This document shows, one piece after another, positions 8,501 through 16,474 of a stretch of DNA of 55,336 bases (the stretch's first letter is position 1; each line of letters opens with the position of its first letter). The position numbers and the translations under genes were made by a program. The DNA is from Tabrizicola sp. (GTDB taxonomy: Bacteria > Pseudomonadota > Alphaproteobacteria > Rhodobacterales > Rhodobacteraceae), in contig JALOTD010000026.1 in NCBI GenBank assembly GCA_025458105.1, forward strand, positions 1 to 55,336, given 5' to 3'. The notes under the pieces were generated by a model that had not been told where the DNA came from, made no database searches, and saw only the letters and a program-made list of their open reading frames with translations.

Positions 8501-11462
8501 AATGGCCAGAATCCAACGCATAGTGCTCGAAAACCTTACGTTCTCCGCCGCGACCCGTCACCGTCTTTTCAACTGGAACGATCGCCCCGTCAAAGAAGCG
8601 CGGCTCAACCTTCTTGTCCAACGCAGCCGCAGCTTCTTCACCGTAGACCTCAGCATAGATTTCGCGGAGTACCGACATCTGGGATCGCAGAAGTTCAGTC
8701 TGGGGCGTGGCCGGGCCAATGTTCGGATCATCCGTGCCGGCAAAGGTGTATTCTTCCCACTTCCCGACCTTGTGGTCAGATTTTTGATTCCCCATGTCGC
8801 CGTTCAGGGCATTGCGCAGGGTTTTCAGCGCGGTCGCGTCATCGACCGTCAGCCCCAGGCTTTGCGCAAAGTATTGCGCGGCCACCTGCATTGATTTCTG
8901 CTTTGCAAGCGGAAGCTCTTCGCCTTTCGCGAAAGCCGCCAGCTCCTCGGGCGTTAGTTCGATGCCCAGAACCTGCAACGCATACTGCACATGGGCGGTC
9001 GCGCTTTCGCCCTTCAGCTTTCCGTCTGCCAGTTCCGTTAGTTTGCCCAGAAGAGCCGGAGCATCAGCCGCCAGAACCAGTTGCTCGTTCTGCGCCTGGA
9101 GTTCTGCCTTCCGTTGCGCTTGTCCTTCCGCGAAACTGCCGTCCAATAGGTCTCTTGCGGTGCCATAAATGTCGATCCAGGCCCCATCCGTCGGCCCCAA
9201 CCCCGACGTATCCATCGGGCCATGAAATTGCGGCGGCAAGAATGCCGCGACCTCCTTGTATTTGGCGATAAGGGCTTCTTGCTCTGCTCCATCAAGCATC
9301 TTGTCGGCGGCGGCAGCGTCGTAGTCTTTCACGAACTGCGCGATCGCCGCCAGCTCTTCTGGGGTCAGGTTCCCTAGAGAATCATAGCCGGCCTTGAACG
9401 CGGCATCGTTTTGGTACCGCCAACCGGCATTTGCCTTGCTGGACTCTGCTCCGAGGGCTCCCTCGGCGTAGGCGTCGATATTGATCTGCCAGTCCACAGG
9501 CGGTCGCGGGCTGGCCTCCAGTTCCTTGAACTCTTTGTCCAGCCGTTCGTACTCTGCACGCGCAGCATTTGCCTCGTCGCTGCCCTTGGAGGTAAAGTCC
9601 AGCTCTTCCCATTTTATCTTGGCCCCGTCGAGTTCAAGACGCTTCGCCTGAATCGCGGGATCGACGCCAAAGATCTTTTCGTGAATGTGCTGTTCCGTGT
9701 CCTGAAGCTTGGCCTTAAATTCGGCAATCTGCGCACGTTTTGTATCAATATCAGGATTGAAGGGAGCAAGTCCGGACTTTTCCCACCCTGCGACGTAGTT
9801 TTCTAGATAGTCAATCTCCTCTTTCAACTGCCGCCTCGTCGCGAACAGTTCCCCCAGACCCGAGGTTCGAGCCGCCGCCATATAGCCCTTCGCCTTGTCA
9901 GGGTCAGTATAGGTATCTGGGGCAACGCCGTTGGCCTTGGCCAACTGGGTGAGCTCTCCTTCTAGGCCCGCAATTTCAGCTTTCAGGTTCGCTTTTTTGG
10001 TTTCAGCTAGCCCGGGCGACAAGGTGCCCGCCGCCTCTTCCTGATTCACAGCGGCAAGTTCGCCACGCTTGGCGCTCAGTCTTTCAATCTTCGCAAAAAG
10101 GTCTTCGTAGGTTGCAGCTGCGGCCTGTCGGGCTTCGGCCGCCTCGCCCGCATAGGCTTTGTCCAAGCCGTTCCCTCGCGCCAGTTCGATACCCGCACCA
10201 ATGGAACCGGATGCCTTGGGGTTGGCATGAACCTCGATACCCTTCTTCTTCAGATCGGCTTCGACCTGCCCGATCTCGGCATTCAAGTTCTCTAGCGTCG
10301 CCAGTCGCTGCTGCATGTGCGGATATGCAAGCGAAACGCCCATGGCCTGGATTTGGTGGGCAAGCGCTTCGCGTGAAGCGCGCAGCTTTGAAAGTTTTTC
10401 AGCTTGTGATGCGGCCGCCGGATCGATCAGTGCAAGCACGAAACCAGCGGCAGTATCATTGTCCAAGAGCTGTTTCGAGTCGAGGCCGGCCGCTTCGGCG
10501 GCATTTGTAACCGCCCCACGGGCTTCCTTGATCTGAACGGACAGCAAAGACTCGGTCTTGAAATACTCGTTCTCCGAGATCTTGCCGTCAGACAAGTTGC
10601 GCTGGTTTTCGGCGTAGACCTGCTCCAGCTGCAACCACGTCTGGACTGCCTTCGCCAAGGTCGTTACTGGTTTTGGCGCACCCGATGCATCGCCTTCCAC
10701 CAGGTCCCGACGTGCCAGGAAAAGGACCTGGGCTGCCATGTCGCTGAACGATTTGTCGGGATCAATGCTGCCAGACTCCTTGCCAAGCTCGATATATAGC
10801 TGGGCAATCCTGACGTCGGGAGGAGGCGCCAGCAGTTTGCCGGACGCGTCATACTCTGGCTTATAATTGGCCTTAGCCGTTGATAGCGCATCATCCAGCA
10901 TGGTAAAGGTTTCCATGCTGAACTGCCCATCAGCACCCCAGTCCCCCTCGATCTTTGCGCGGTATTCGTTCCAGGTTGCTTCGCCATACCTTTCATAGAT
11001 CATCTGCCCGATAGCCGAGACTTCCGCATTCAAGCGGTCATTGCCACCGACCAGAAGAATTCGCCGCTCGTCGGGAACTCCTGCACTTGAGGTGTCAAAT
11101 CCCATGTCTGAACGCAGTCGGTCAAGGAACATGCTGATCAACTCGTCTGTATTCTTTCCCTTTATTCCGTTGGCCTCAGCCCAGGATTGAACGGCCGAAA
11201 GAAACGCCAAGGGTTTGTCATTCACGATCTTCATCAGTTCTTCTTCGGATCTGGCACGCATAACAGCCGTGGTGAACTTCGTGGTTTCCAGGACGCCATC
11301 TTTCTCCAGACCTTTCAGCGTATCCAAAGCCGACGCCGCGCTCGCTGGGGGGGGGGAAGGCTTGGTCTCCGATGTTTCGCTGGGGCGAGGTATAACAGTA
11401 GCCGGGTTCGCCGCCGGAGCGTTGGTGGTAGGTCTGGTCGGTGTGACGGTAGCAACAGTCAT
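5580..11462 (-). CDS. 1960-aa T3SS-locus protein with coiled coils, late TM segment and Ig-like domains
   Basis: Family not recognised. It is the last gene of the T3SS run, 131 bp after sctV, with AGAAAGG before ATG 11462. Visible order: a Thr/Pro/Ser-rich N-terminus (1-48) like a type III secretion signal; helical, coiled-coil-rich sequence at about 350-650; two copies of a segment YKPEYDxxGxLxxPPPxxRIAQxY at residues 200 and 1082; hydrophobic patches at about 1190-1205 and 1247-1268; a proline-rich tandem TPFYTPP near 1390; more charged helices; one clear membrane segment at about 1724-1748; and two C-terminal Ig/cadherin-like domains (about 1780-1856 and 1872-1960). Its place and N-terminus suggest a secreted substrate: giant effector, surface protein, translocator or length-control protein. 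None of these is proven. Codon use is less GC-rich than in the housekeeping genes. Confidence 0.88.
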   Translation of the reverse strand: MTVATVTPTRPTTNAPAANPATVIPRPSETSETKPSPPPASAASALDTLKGLEKDGVLETTKFTTAVMRARSEEELMKIVNDKPLAFLSAVQSWAEANGIKGKNTDELISMFLDRLRSDMGFDTSSAGVPDERRILLVGGNDRLNAEVSAIGQMIYERYGEATWNEYRAKIEGDWGADGQFSMETFTMLDDALSTAKANYKPEYDASGKLLAPPPDVRIAQLYIELGKESGSIDPDKSFSDMAAQVLFLARRDLVEGDASGAPKPVTTLAKAVQTWLQLEQVYAENQRNLSDGKISENEYFKTESLLSVQIKEARGAVTNAAEAAGLDSKQLLDNDTAAGFVLALIDPAAASQAEKLSKLRASREALAHQIQAMGVSLAYPHMQQRLATLENLNAEIGQVEADLKKKGIEVHANPKASGSIGAGIELARGNGLDKAYAGEAAEARQAAAATYEDLFAKIERLSAKRGELAAVNQEEAAGTLSPGLAETKKANLKAEIAGLEGELTQLAKANGVAPDTYTDPDKAKGYMAAARTSGLGELFATRRQLKEEIDYLENYVAGWEKSGLAPFNPDIDTKRAQIAEFKAKLQDTEQHIHEKIFGVDPAIQAKRLELDGAKIKWEELDFTSKGSDEANAARAEYERLDKEFKELEASPRPPVDWQINIDAYAEGALGAESSKANAGWRYQNDAAFKAGYDSLGNLTPEELAAIAQFVKDYDAAAADKMLDGAEQEALIAKYKEVAAFLPPQFHGPMDTSGLGPTDGAWIDIYGTARDLLDGSFAEGQAQRKAELQAQNEQLVLAADAPALLGKLTELADGKLKGESATAHVQYALQVLGIELTPEELAAFAKGEELPLAKQKSMQVAAQYFAQSLGLTVDDATALKTLRNALNGDMGNQKSDHKVGKWEEYTFAGTDDPNIGPATPQTELLRSQMSVLREIYAEVYGEEAAAALDKKVEPRFFDGAIVPVEKTVTGRGGERKVFEHYALDSGHWDAETGQVTGFKDKPSAMTEWTFEVVLEKNETTRGRGGALTQTKIERVNPNDQDRIAKLKEEGFTIDRVEANPASEPQRMLGRLIEGLFEYMKSYKPEYDENGTLKNPPPIARIAQYYVQTELKADATWEDNDEDNDHDRYPLTNFRIEQTGEEMSDQEAIRTMFTDLGAPPGEIDALLGIGGKQLNDSSRLYDPESKAEKIAFTVIDALFGFGLGTLFRGLDDMLNDRPLTDFANDKLDEQGRDRWRPGHRESLDDPNVMELVFEGLLLAVPDVSLGIVFNAAATSGRLARAGAEVADTAMDATKGGARTLWDVPDADNGTLRNLFDPTAAGPKDKGPSIYDEIFGGNPPSYTIPVYMADTGGSADIPLVPLRPASTGLATPPLPPIATRVPEIEEGGLTPSSTPFYTPPDTPFYTPPGTPLGGTGSPGVPTTTAIYRWEPGVTFETSPPFVAPLTGDGTSRTYVSLPGPDGKDVEVRVVQDADGQSYIYNPSEGASSVPNMPRVVQDPATRTWRMENTTPVFTADYDRLLANGDYLSNGRLYDAPGPLAGMATNELVELIRTGKPLRLPADPIIFESADPLTLLQPNGRKFLDEHSERKGEFLSEYNDLKDINAARLLELQKAREDEAFWTQAVDKLDRLRSENPGITWKVLREQDPEFADALAAKQRKGKDFDKPDDDTRMSVLLARGRAELEEAATRVPKAKKEVQDNAQEAINIIRQADDDGNALYGRSSLFTARNVAIGAAFAVVVGPSVFTFTQWVGPQINPPKKPAAAALPDVKETIPMAPNKTQTVDVAGLSGTKGKGYKYEIPADQVRDKGVKVDPVTGMVSISTRGDSVLRPGDTETFSVIVKDAKGEYKGKVSITVTVDGEKEKKPPELPLTTTKLEVSLQGPDAKTDLKAAAGIQNAAGYEFDPATPPPKGITIDKDTAALIAKPKDSDLAVRDYPLTVLVKGPGGENLGKVAVTVKVGA
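7246..7293 (-). repeat. Two tandem 24-bp repeats inside the giant gene
   Basis: GGAGGCGTATAGAAGGGGGT recurs 24 bp later (7246-7269 and 7270-7293) with only the last bases different. On the minus strand it encodes the doubled T-P-F-Y-T-P-P-(D/G) motif, a likely flexible linker that can expand by slippage. Confidence 0.85.
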
Positions 11463-11567
11463 CGGAGTACCTTTCTGTCGGTGGATAGCCCAGTCTTTCT
11501 ATTGCCCAATTGAGGGCAGGTTTCTGCTTTCTCTTCCATCAGCGCTTTGCCGCAGAGCCCTGCGTAT

Positions 11568-11588
11568 TTCCCGCAATAATTGCGGGAA
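11568..11588. promoter_or_regulatory. 21-bp near-perfect palindrome between sctV and the giant gene
   Basis: TTCCCGCAAT-A-ATTGCGGGAA is a perfect 10-bp inverted repeat around one base. It lies just behind the sctV stop, in the 131-bp gap before the giant gene. No T-run follows on either strand, so it looks less like a terminator than an operator, an mRNA processing hairpin or an end-stabilising hairpin. Confidence 0.45.
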
Positions 11589-11593
11589 GCCGA

Positions 11594-13651
11594 TCAGATG
11601 TCGGCGCGCAGGACGCCGAGGGGTTTGTATTGGAAGTCGCCAGACAGTTCTTGCTGGGCAATTACTGGCAAGTAGATGTCATTCTCAGACAGGAACCGGC
11701 GTAGATAACGACGGACGTCGTTCGCAGCGACGATTACAGGCGGACAAGCGATTCCTCGCACATTTTCATCTATTCGAGCAAAGGTCTCAAGAATGGCGGC
11801 AGAGTCCCGCATGCCTAAAGCCAGATATCCGCCCACATCGGTTTTCTGAACAGCTTCGCGCAGTTTCTGGTCAAGTGAATTGTCGATCAGATAAGTTGAA
11901 ACTGCGTTTTGGCCTGTTGAGTAATGATGGCAAATCTGCCGTTTGATACCCTGGCGGGTGTACTCTGTCAGCAGGACAGGGTCCTGTTCACGTGTAGACC
12001 ATTCGGCCATAGCGAGAAGCACTGCATAGCGGGGGACCAGTGGCGTTGCCTCGGCTGTCAGGCGACGCAAGACTTCGAGCACGGCAGCTTCATCGACGTT
12101 TGAGTAGATCTGTTCCAGCAAGGCCGCTTCGCGCTGTGGCAGATCCGAAAGATACGCTTGCAGATTCTCTGTCGTAAGAAGCAGGCCAAGTCTGGCCGTG
12201 ATTGCGTGTTGAAGGGCAGTCCAGATCGCTTCGGCTGCACTGTAGACATTTACATCAACGCTTTCCAAAAGCGTACTCTTTCCGGCGCTGACCCAGACAC
12301 CTTTGCCTTGCGGCATTTGCGAAGAGACGACAGCGGGAATGCCAAGAGTAAGCGCGATCGTGTTTTCATCCCCAATGACGAAGGCACCATTGGCGCGCAG
12401 GTGGCCGAAGATGATCGGCACATCATCGAGGACGATCCGGAACTGGCCGTCGGGCTGCAGCGGGTCCGTACGAAGACCGGCCGTCGGCAGCTCATATCCG
12501 TGCCGCTCAAGAAACCGGGCACGCGCCTGTTTTCGCGCCTCAACAAATGCCGCTGTATCCAGTGCAGCAAGGTCTGAAGCACTGATGTGCAATGCCAATC
12601 GGTCAGTTTCCTTGCTTTCGTAAACCGTGTCGTCGGCTGAATCAGCCGGGTCTGTTGTCACGGCCGCCTTCAGCGCGGGTAGATAGAACGCAAGCAACGC
12701 CATGCTTAACCCAAGCGCGAAAAAGATCGCAGTGGGAAACCCCGGCAAAAGGCCCATAGCAGCGACGACGCATGCGGCAATCACGAGTCCGCGCCGTTGC
12801 GCCAACAGCTGGCCTACCATTTCGGTCCCGACATCCTGCGGCGCGTCGCTGGTTACGCGTGTGACGACGACACCAGCACACAGGGCGATGAACAAGGCCG
12901 GAATTTGTGACACCAGGCCGTCACCTACGGTAAGCAGAGAGTAGGTTTGCATCGCCTCAGAGAACGACATGTCTTTCTGTGCTACGCCAATACTGATGCC
13001 GCCAATGAGGTTGATCATGATGATGATAATGCCGGCAATGGCATCGCCCTTGACGAACTTCATCGCGCCGTCCATCGAGCCAAAGAACTGACTTTCCTGG
13101 CTGAGTTCGCTCCGTTTGAGGCGCCCAGCTTCGCGTTTCAGTTCGCCGCTGCGAATCTCGGCCTCGATGCTCATCTGCTTGCCCGGCATGGCATCAAGCG
13201 TGAAGCGGGCCGAGACTTCGGCGATGCGTTCTGCGCCCTTGGTTATCACCAGGAATTGCACGACGGTAATCAGCAGAAAGATGATGAGACCGACGATGAC
13301 ATTGCCTTGGACAACAAAGGTCCCGAATGTCTCGATGATTTCGCCAGCGTCTCCTTCCAGCAGGATGAGCCGCGTGCTGGCGACGGAAAGTGCGATCCGA
13401 AAAACGGTTGAGAACAGAATGATGGAAGGGAAGGTCGAGAATTCGAGCGGTGACTTCAGATAGACTGCGACCATTAGGATCAAGACCGCCAGCGCCATGT
13501 TGAACGCGAGCAGCGTGTCCATCAACCAGGTTGGAATAGGGAAGATCATCAACATAAGGATCGCGACGAGCATGGCGACCAGCGCAAGATCCATACGCAT
13601 ACCGCCAGCGGCTTTCCGTCGCCCGGCCAGTCGAAAACGCTGCCCGATCAT
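11594..13651 (-). CDS. sctV: T3SS export gate protein SctV
   Basis: Major export apparatus protein of the inner membrane (FHIPEP/LcrD family, 685 aa). Its C-terminal domain forms the nonameric cytoplasmic ring that receives substrates. The N-terminal half has several membrane segments (about 20-60, 75-95, 115-137, 207-225, 240-265, 290-330). The cytoplasmic loop carries the family signature ERIAEVSARFTLDAMPGKQM (141-160). The C-terminal half is a complete soluble domain. The ATG overlaps the stop of the upstream TPR gene by ATGA, so the two are probably translationally coupled. It belongs to the non-flagellar branch by context, since no flagellar genes are near. Length is normal for the family. 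Confidence 0.96.
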   Translation of the reverse strand: MIGQRFRLAGRRKAAGGMRMDLALVAMLVAILMLMIFPIPTWLMDTLLAFNMALAVLILMVAVYLKSPLEFSTFPSIILFSTVFRIALSVASTRLILLEGDAGEIIETFGTFVVQGNVIVGLIIFLLITVVQFLVITKGAERIAEVSARFTLDAMPGKQMSIEAEIRSGELKREAGRLKRSELSQESQFFGSMDGAMKFVKGDAIAGIIIIMINLIGGISIGVAQKDMSFSEAMQTYSLLTVGDGLVSQIPALFIALCAGVVVTRVTSDAPQDVGTEMVGQLLAQRRGLVIAACVVAAMGLLPGFPTAIFFALGLSMALLAFYLPALKAAVTTDPADSADDTVYESKETDRLALHISASDLAALDTAAFVEARKQARARFLERHGYELPTAGLRTDPLQPDGQFRIVLDDVPIIFGHLRANGAFVIGDENTIALTLGIPAVVSSQMPQGKGVWVSAGKSTLLESVDVNVYSAAEAIWTALQHAITARLGLLLTTENLQAYLSDLPQREAALLEQIYSNVDEAAVLEVLRRLTAEATPLVPRYAVLLAMAEWSTREQDPVLLTEYTRQGIKRQICHHYSTGQNAVSTYLIDNSLDQKLREAVQKTDVGGYLALGMRDSAAILETFARIDENVRGIACPPVIVAANDVRRYLRRFLSENDIYLPVIAQQELSGDFQYKPLGVLRADI

Positions 13652-14007
13652 TTGCGACGCTCCGTTGTTAGCGCCGCAGGCGCAAGCGTTGCCCGGAACA
13701 GCTGGAGTGCCGCAGCAAACTGGCCCCGCAGCTTCAGTACGATAGCTCTAAGCCGTTGTGCCTTGCGCGTGCGCGAGACCAGCCAGAGTGCAGCGAGGGC
13801 GCGGTCCAGATCATCGGTGCGGCCCAGGGCGTAATAGCACTGACACAGTTCATGCTGTTGATCGGGTGTCAGCGGCTGCAAGGCTGCGATCAGCTCAAGT
13901 AGATGCATCGCCGCCTGGTATTCGCCATAGGATAACTGGTGTGCCGCAATATCCGCCACGACTGTCAGATCAAGTGACGCAGGCGTTATGGTCGGGTCAG
14001 AGAACAT
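13648..14007 (-). CDS. Small TPR protein upstream of sctV, SctY-like
   Basis: A 119-aa helical protein with TPR-like helices: YGEYQAAMHLLELIAALQPL, then HELCQCYYALGRTDDLDRAL, then a third pair GQFAAALQLF. It sits directly between an SctX-like gene and sctV. In Ysc systems that slot holds YscY, a small TPR chaperone that binds YscX and SctV. I infer an SctY role from size, fold and position; sequence identity to YscY is not evident by eye. It could instead be another small T3SS chaperone. Its stop overlaps the sctV start. Confidence 0.75.
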   Translation of the reverse strand: MFSDPTITPASLDLTVVADIAAHQLSYGEYQAAMHLLELIAALQPLTPDQQHELCQCYYALGRTDDLDRALAALWLVSRTRKAQRLRAIVLKLRGQFAAALQLFRATLAPAALTTERRK

Positions 14008-14011
14008 GGCT

Positions 14012-14368
14012 TCACTCCTTGATCAGACCGCGGATAAGCCCCTCGAGAGCGCATTGCATTTCGAGTTGATTTCGCAGGACGGCTACACCCGGCATCGTCC
14101 GCACATGTTCGGGAATGGCCGGATTTGTTTCGAGAACGGAAATCAGCCTGGACAATCGTTGCAGGCTGTTGCGTTCGACCGTAGTCGGATCGCCCGAAAG
14201 GGGACCAGTCGGCGCCTTTATCTCTGGCGTAAGGAACTTTCGTTTCGAGGACGCTTCGGTCGGTCCGACCTCATTCCCCCGAACAGGCTGCGGGGCCGAA
14301 CTTGCTCCACCTCCAAGGCGCGATGAAGGATCGGGCAAATGCGGGAAAAGGCGCGTGATCTGGGTCAT
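14012..14368 (-). CDS. Small T3SS protein, SctX-like
   Basis: A 118-aa protein with no domain I can name. The N-terminal half is disordered (Pro/Gly/Ser-rich, SSRLGGGASSAPQPVRG). The C-terminal half is helical (ERNSLQRLSRLISVLETNPA) and ends QCALEGLIRGLIKE, reminiscent of the YscX C-terminus. Size and position just upstream of the SctY-like TPR gene and sctV match YscX, a secreted protein needed for export in Ysc systems. Its ATG overlaps the sctD stop (ATGA). The assignment is an inference from synteny. Confidence 0.65.
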   Translation of the reverse strand: MTQITRLFPHLPDPSSRLGGGASSAPQPVRGNEVGPTEASSKRKFLTPEIKAPTGPLSGDPTTVERNSLQRLSRLISVLETNPAIPEHVRTMPGVAVLRNQLEMQCALEGLIRGLIKE

Positions 14369-15285
14369 GGAGCGCCGGGTGCGTCAGACCTGCCCAAGCT
14401 GATCACCCGGGTCTGCTCGCCCAGGGCCAGCACTACTGCATCGCGCTCGACAGAGGTTAGGGTCCAGCCGCCGGGCAGCATTTCGCCAACCCGCACGCTG
14501 CGGCCGTCTTCGGTAATCAGGCCAGGAATGGGGTGCAGCAGAACCGAGGCTATGCGGGGCAGTTCCTGTTCCTTTGGCAACTGGCGACTGGTCGTATTGA
14601 ACAGCGCCGGGCGACCGGGCTGAGCATCATACCAGGCCAGAAAGGCCTCGAAATCGGCCATGACCGCGGGCTCGACGATACCAGAGACAGTGACAGATAC
14701 CGCACGGTCGCCCGATCCGTTCACTGAAACCTTCATGGTCTGATCCAGACCCATAGCGGCAAACTTCTCGGTGACCGCATGCGAAAACTCGCCCAGCGAC
14801 AGCGGCGCCGGGGCGGATGCCGCGGGGGCCTGTGCCGGTTCCTCTGCAGTTGGGCGAAGCGCAAGCGCCACCGACTGACTTCCGCCGCGCCAAGGTAGCG
14901 GCGACAGGATGCCGATGGTGACCAGCAGGATCAGACCCACCGCATATCCAGCGCCGTGCCACCTTTGCGGCGGCCGCTCGAGTGACGCCATCACAGGACC
15001 AATAGCCAGCTCAAGGCGTCGCCCGGCGACAAGCCGATGGACCGTGGGATCCGCCTGGGTCTGACCGTCGACCGCGACCTGGGCGGACAGGGGGGTCACT
15101 GTCAGCCCACGGCGGTTCAAGGTCAACTGAACATGCTGTTCCGAAATTCCGTCATCCAGCAGGCACACGTTATTGGCTGGCGAATGACCGATTGTCGTTT
15201 CGCGAGCGAGCTTCAGCGACACGCCCGCGTGCAGACCGCTTTGGATCGTAAGCACGGCGGGAATGTGAGACTTCGGAAAGGGCAT
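14365..15285 (-). CDS. sctD: T3SS inner-membrane ring protein SctD
   Basis: Outer of the two inner-membrane rings of the T3SS basal body (306 aa). The N-terminus is an FHA-like cytoplasmic domain (AVLTIQSGLHAGVSLKLARE through about residue 100, without the phosphopeptide-binding residues of true FHA). One membrane segment follows (AGYAVGLILLVTIGILSPL, about 112-130), then an Ala/Pro linker, a BON-like periplasmic domain (FSHAVTEKFAAMGL and on), and a C-terminal domain with IASVLLHPIPGLITEDGRSV. The start at 15285 is preferred to one 39 bp upstream because AGGAGG lies 10 bases before it. It is separated from sctU by 145 bp and may have its own promoter. It is shorter than YscD. Confidence 0.88.
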   Translation of the reverse strand: MPFPKSHIPAVLTIQSGLHAGVSLKLARETTIGHSPANNVCLLDDGISEQHVQLTLNRRGLTVTPLSAQVAVDGQTQADPTVHRLVAGRRLELAIGPVMASLERPPQRWHGAGYAVGLILLVTIGILSPLPWRGGSQSVALALRPTAEEPAQAPAASAPAPLSLGEFSHAVTEKFAAMGLDQTMKVSVNGSGDRAVSVTVSGIVEPAVMADFEAFLAWYDAQPGRPALFNTTSRQLPKEQELPRIASVLLHPIPGLITEDGRSVRVGEMLPGGWTLTSVERDAVVLALGEQTRVISLGRSDAPGAP

Positions 15286-15430
15286 GGCGCGGTTTCCTCC
15301 TTCCGACTGACGGCAGTAGCGCATGACCGGAAGATGTCAGGGAGGCTTGCGTCCAACAATCCGCAGAACCGTCTAAGTAGTTTGTGCAATCGTCCTGCGG
15401 CGCAAACGCAAGTATTTGATTCTTTACGGG

Positions 15431-16474
15431 TCAGCGGCTGATGCTGGCGATATAGGCGTCGGTAAAGGGCTCTACGAGTTCTGTGCCGACCAGATCTTCG
15501 CCGATATCGAGACCCGTTGCCAGCAAGCGGACCAATTCCTTGTTTTCGACCACCGGGATTCCCATTGCCTTCGCAATCATCTTCAGTCTGCCAACGCCTG
15601 ACCGGTCGCTGCGCAAGGTCAGATAGGGAACGTCCGTCTTGCCATGAACATAATGAATCCCAACGGCACCCTGATCGCCAATGGCCACAAAGCTTGTCTT
15701 GGTAACTCCGACTGGGTTCTTGAGGCTGGCCCGCATCACGCGCTTGCGCTCTGACACGAGATGTGGGTCCCCGAATGAGTCCTTGTTTTCCCGGCGGACC
15801 TCGGTTTTCGTCATGCGCATGTCATCATCGAACAGGTAGCGCTGCACTGGAAGGTCGATGGCGGTTGTCAGGACCATGAAAAGGACGGCCAACACAAGGA
15901 AGGAAGCGAAGATCAGCAGGAATAGGCGCAGCATCGTTGGCACATCCAGACTTAACGACGCGATGAGGGCCGGTGTGTAGCTTACGATCAGGAAAGCAGC
16001 TGCTGCCTTCCAGGCGAAAAACCGCAGGCCGCCCAACGAGAATTCAACCAAAGCGCGTTTTTCGAACATGTTCTGCAAGTTGGTGACTGGGTTCAAACGT
16101 TCGAAATTCGGGACGATACTCTCGCTCGAAAAGACAAAACCCTTCTTGATCACGATGTTGGCGAGAATGCCAATGACGCTTGCCAAGCCCAACAGGATCA
16201 ATGCCACTCTCGCCACGATCCTGCCAAAGATGGTCCAGGTATCGCGCAAACGGCTGGGGTCTGGAGCCCCGCCAGCCTCAAAAGCGGAATCGAATAAGAG
16301 CGTAAACTCTTCTGCCGTTCGTTGGACCATCATCACCAACGCCATGATCACGGCCGCCACAACGATTGCCGCGACTGTGTCGGCAGCTGTCAGGGCTTGG
16401 CCGCGCTCACGCTCTTTGCGCAGCTTCTGTGGCGTGGCCTTTTCGGTCCGTTCTTCACTGGTATCTTTGCTCAT
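15431..16474 (-). CDS. sctU: T3SS export switch protein SctU without the NPTH site
   Basis: FlhB/YscU-family export apparatus protein (347 aa). The N-terminus (EERTEKATPQKLRKERERGQ) and four membrane segments (about 32-52, 86-108, 150-175, 182-206) are typical, as is the linker TKTEVRRENKDSFGDPHLVS. The C-terminal domain aligns along its whole length with FlhB/YscU, but the autocleavage tetrapeptide Asn-Pro-Thr-His is replaced by Ile265-Gly-Asp-Gln268 (context SFVAIGDQGAVGIHY). The protein therefore should not self-cleave in the known way. A nearby NPVG at 253-256 is at the wrong position. The ATG overlaps the sctT stop. The role in substrate switching is uncertain here. Confidence 0.93.
   Translation of the reverse strand: MSKDTSEERTEKATPQKLRKERERGQALTAADTVAAIVVAAVIMALVMMVQRTAEEFTLLFDSAFEAGGAPDPSRLRDTWTIFGRIVARVALILLGLASVIGILANIVIKKGFVFSSESIVPNFERLNPVTNLQNMFEKRALVEFSLGGLRFFAWKAAAAFLIVSYTPALIASLSLDVPTMLRLFLLIFASFLVLAVLFMVLTTAIDLPVQRYLFDDDMRMTKTEVRRENKDSFGDPHLVSERKRVMRASLKNPVGVTKTSFVAIGDQGAVGIHYVHGKTDVPYLTLRSDRSGVGRLKMIAKAMGIPVVENKELVRLLATGLDIGEDLVGTELVEPFTDAYIASISR

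Noticed and set aside
7749..8894. Long plus-strand open frame (381 codons) inside the giant gene
   Set aside because: It is antisense to a well-supported reading frame, has no domain and no ribosome binding site.
15286..15324. Longer start for SctD
   Set aside because: AGGAGG lies correctly before ATG 15285, and the extra 13 residues have no family character.
15706..15723. NPVG in SctU as the self-cleavage site
   Set aside because: Residue-by-residue alignment with FlhB/YscU places the cleavage loop 12 residues later, at IGDQ; NPVG is in the preceding segment.
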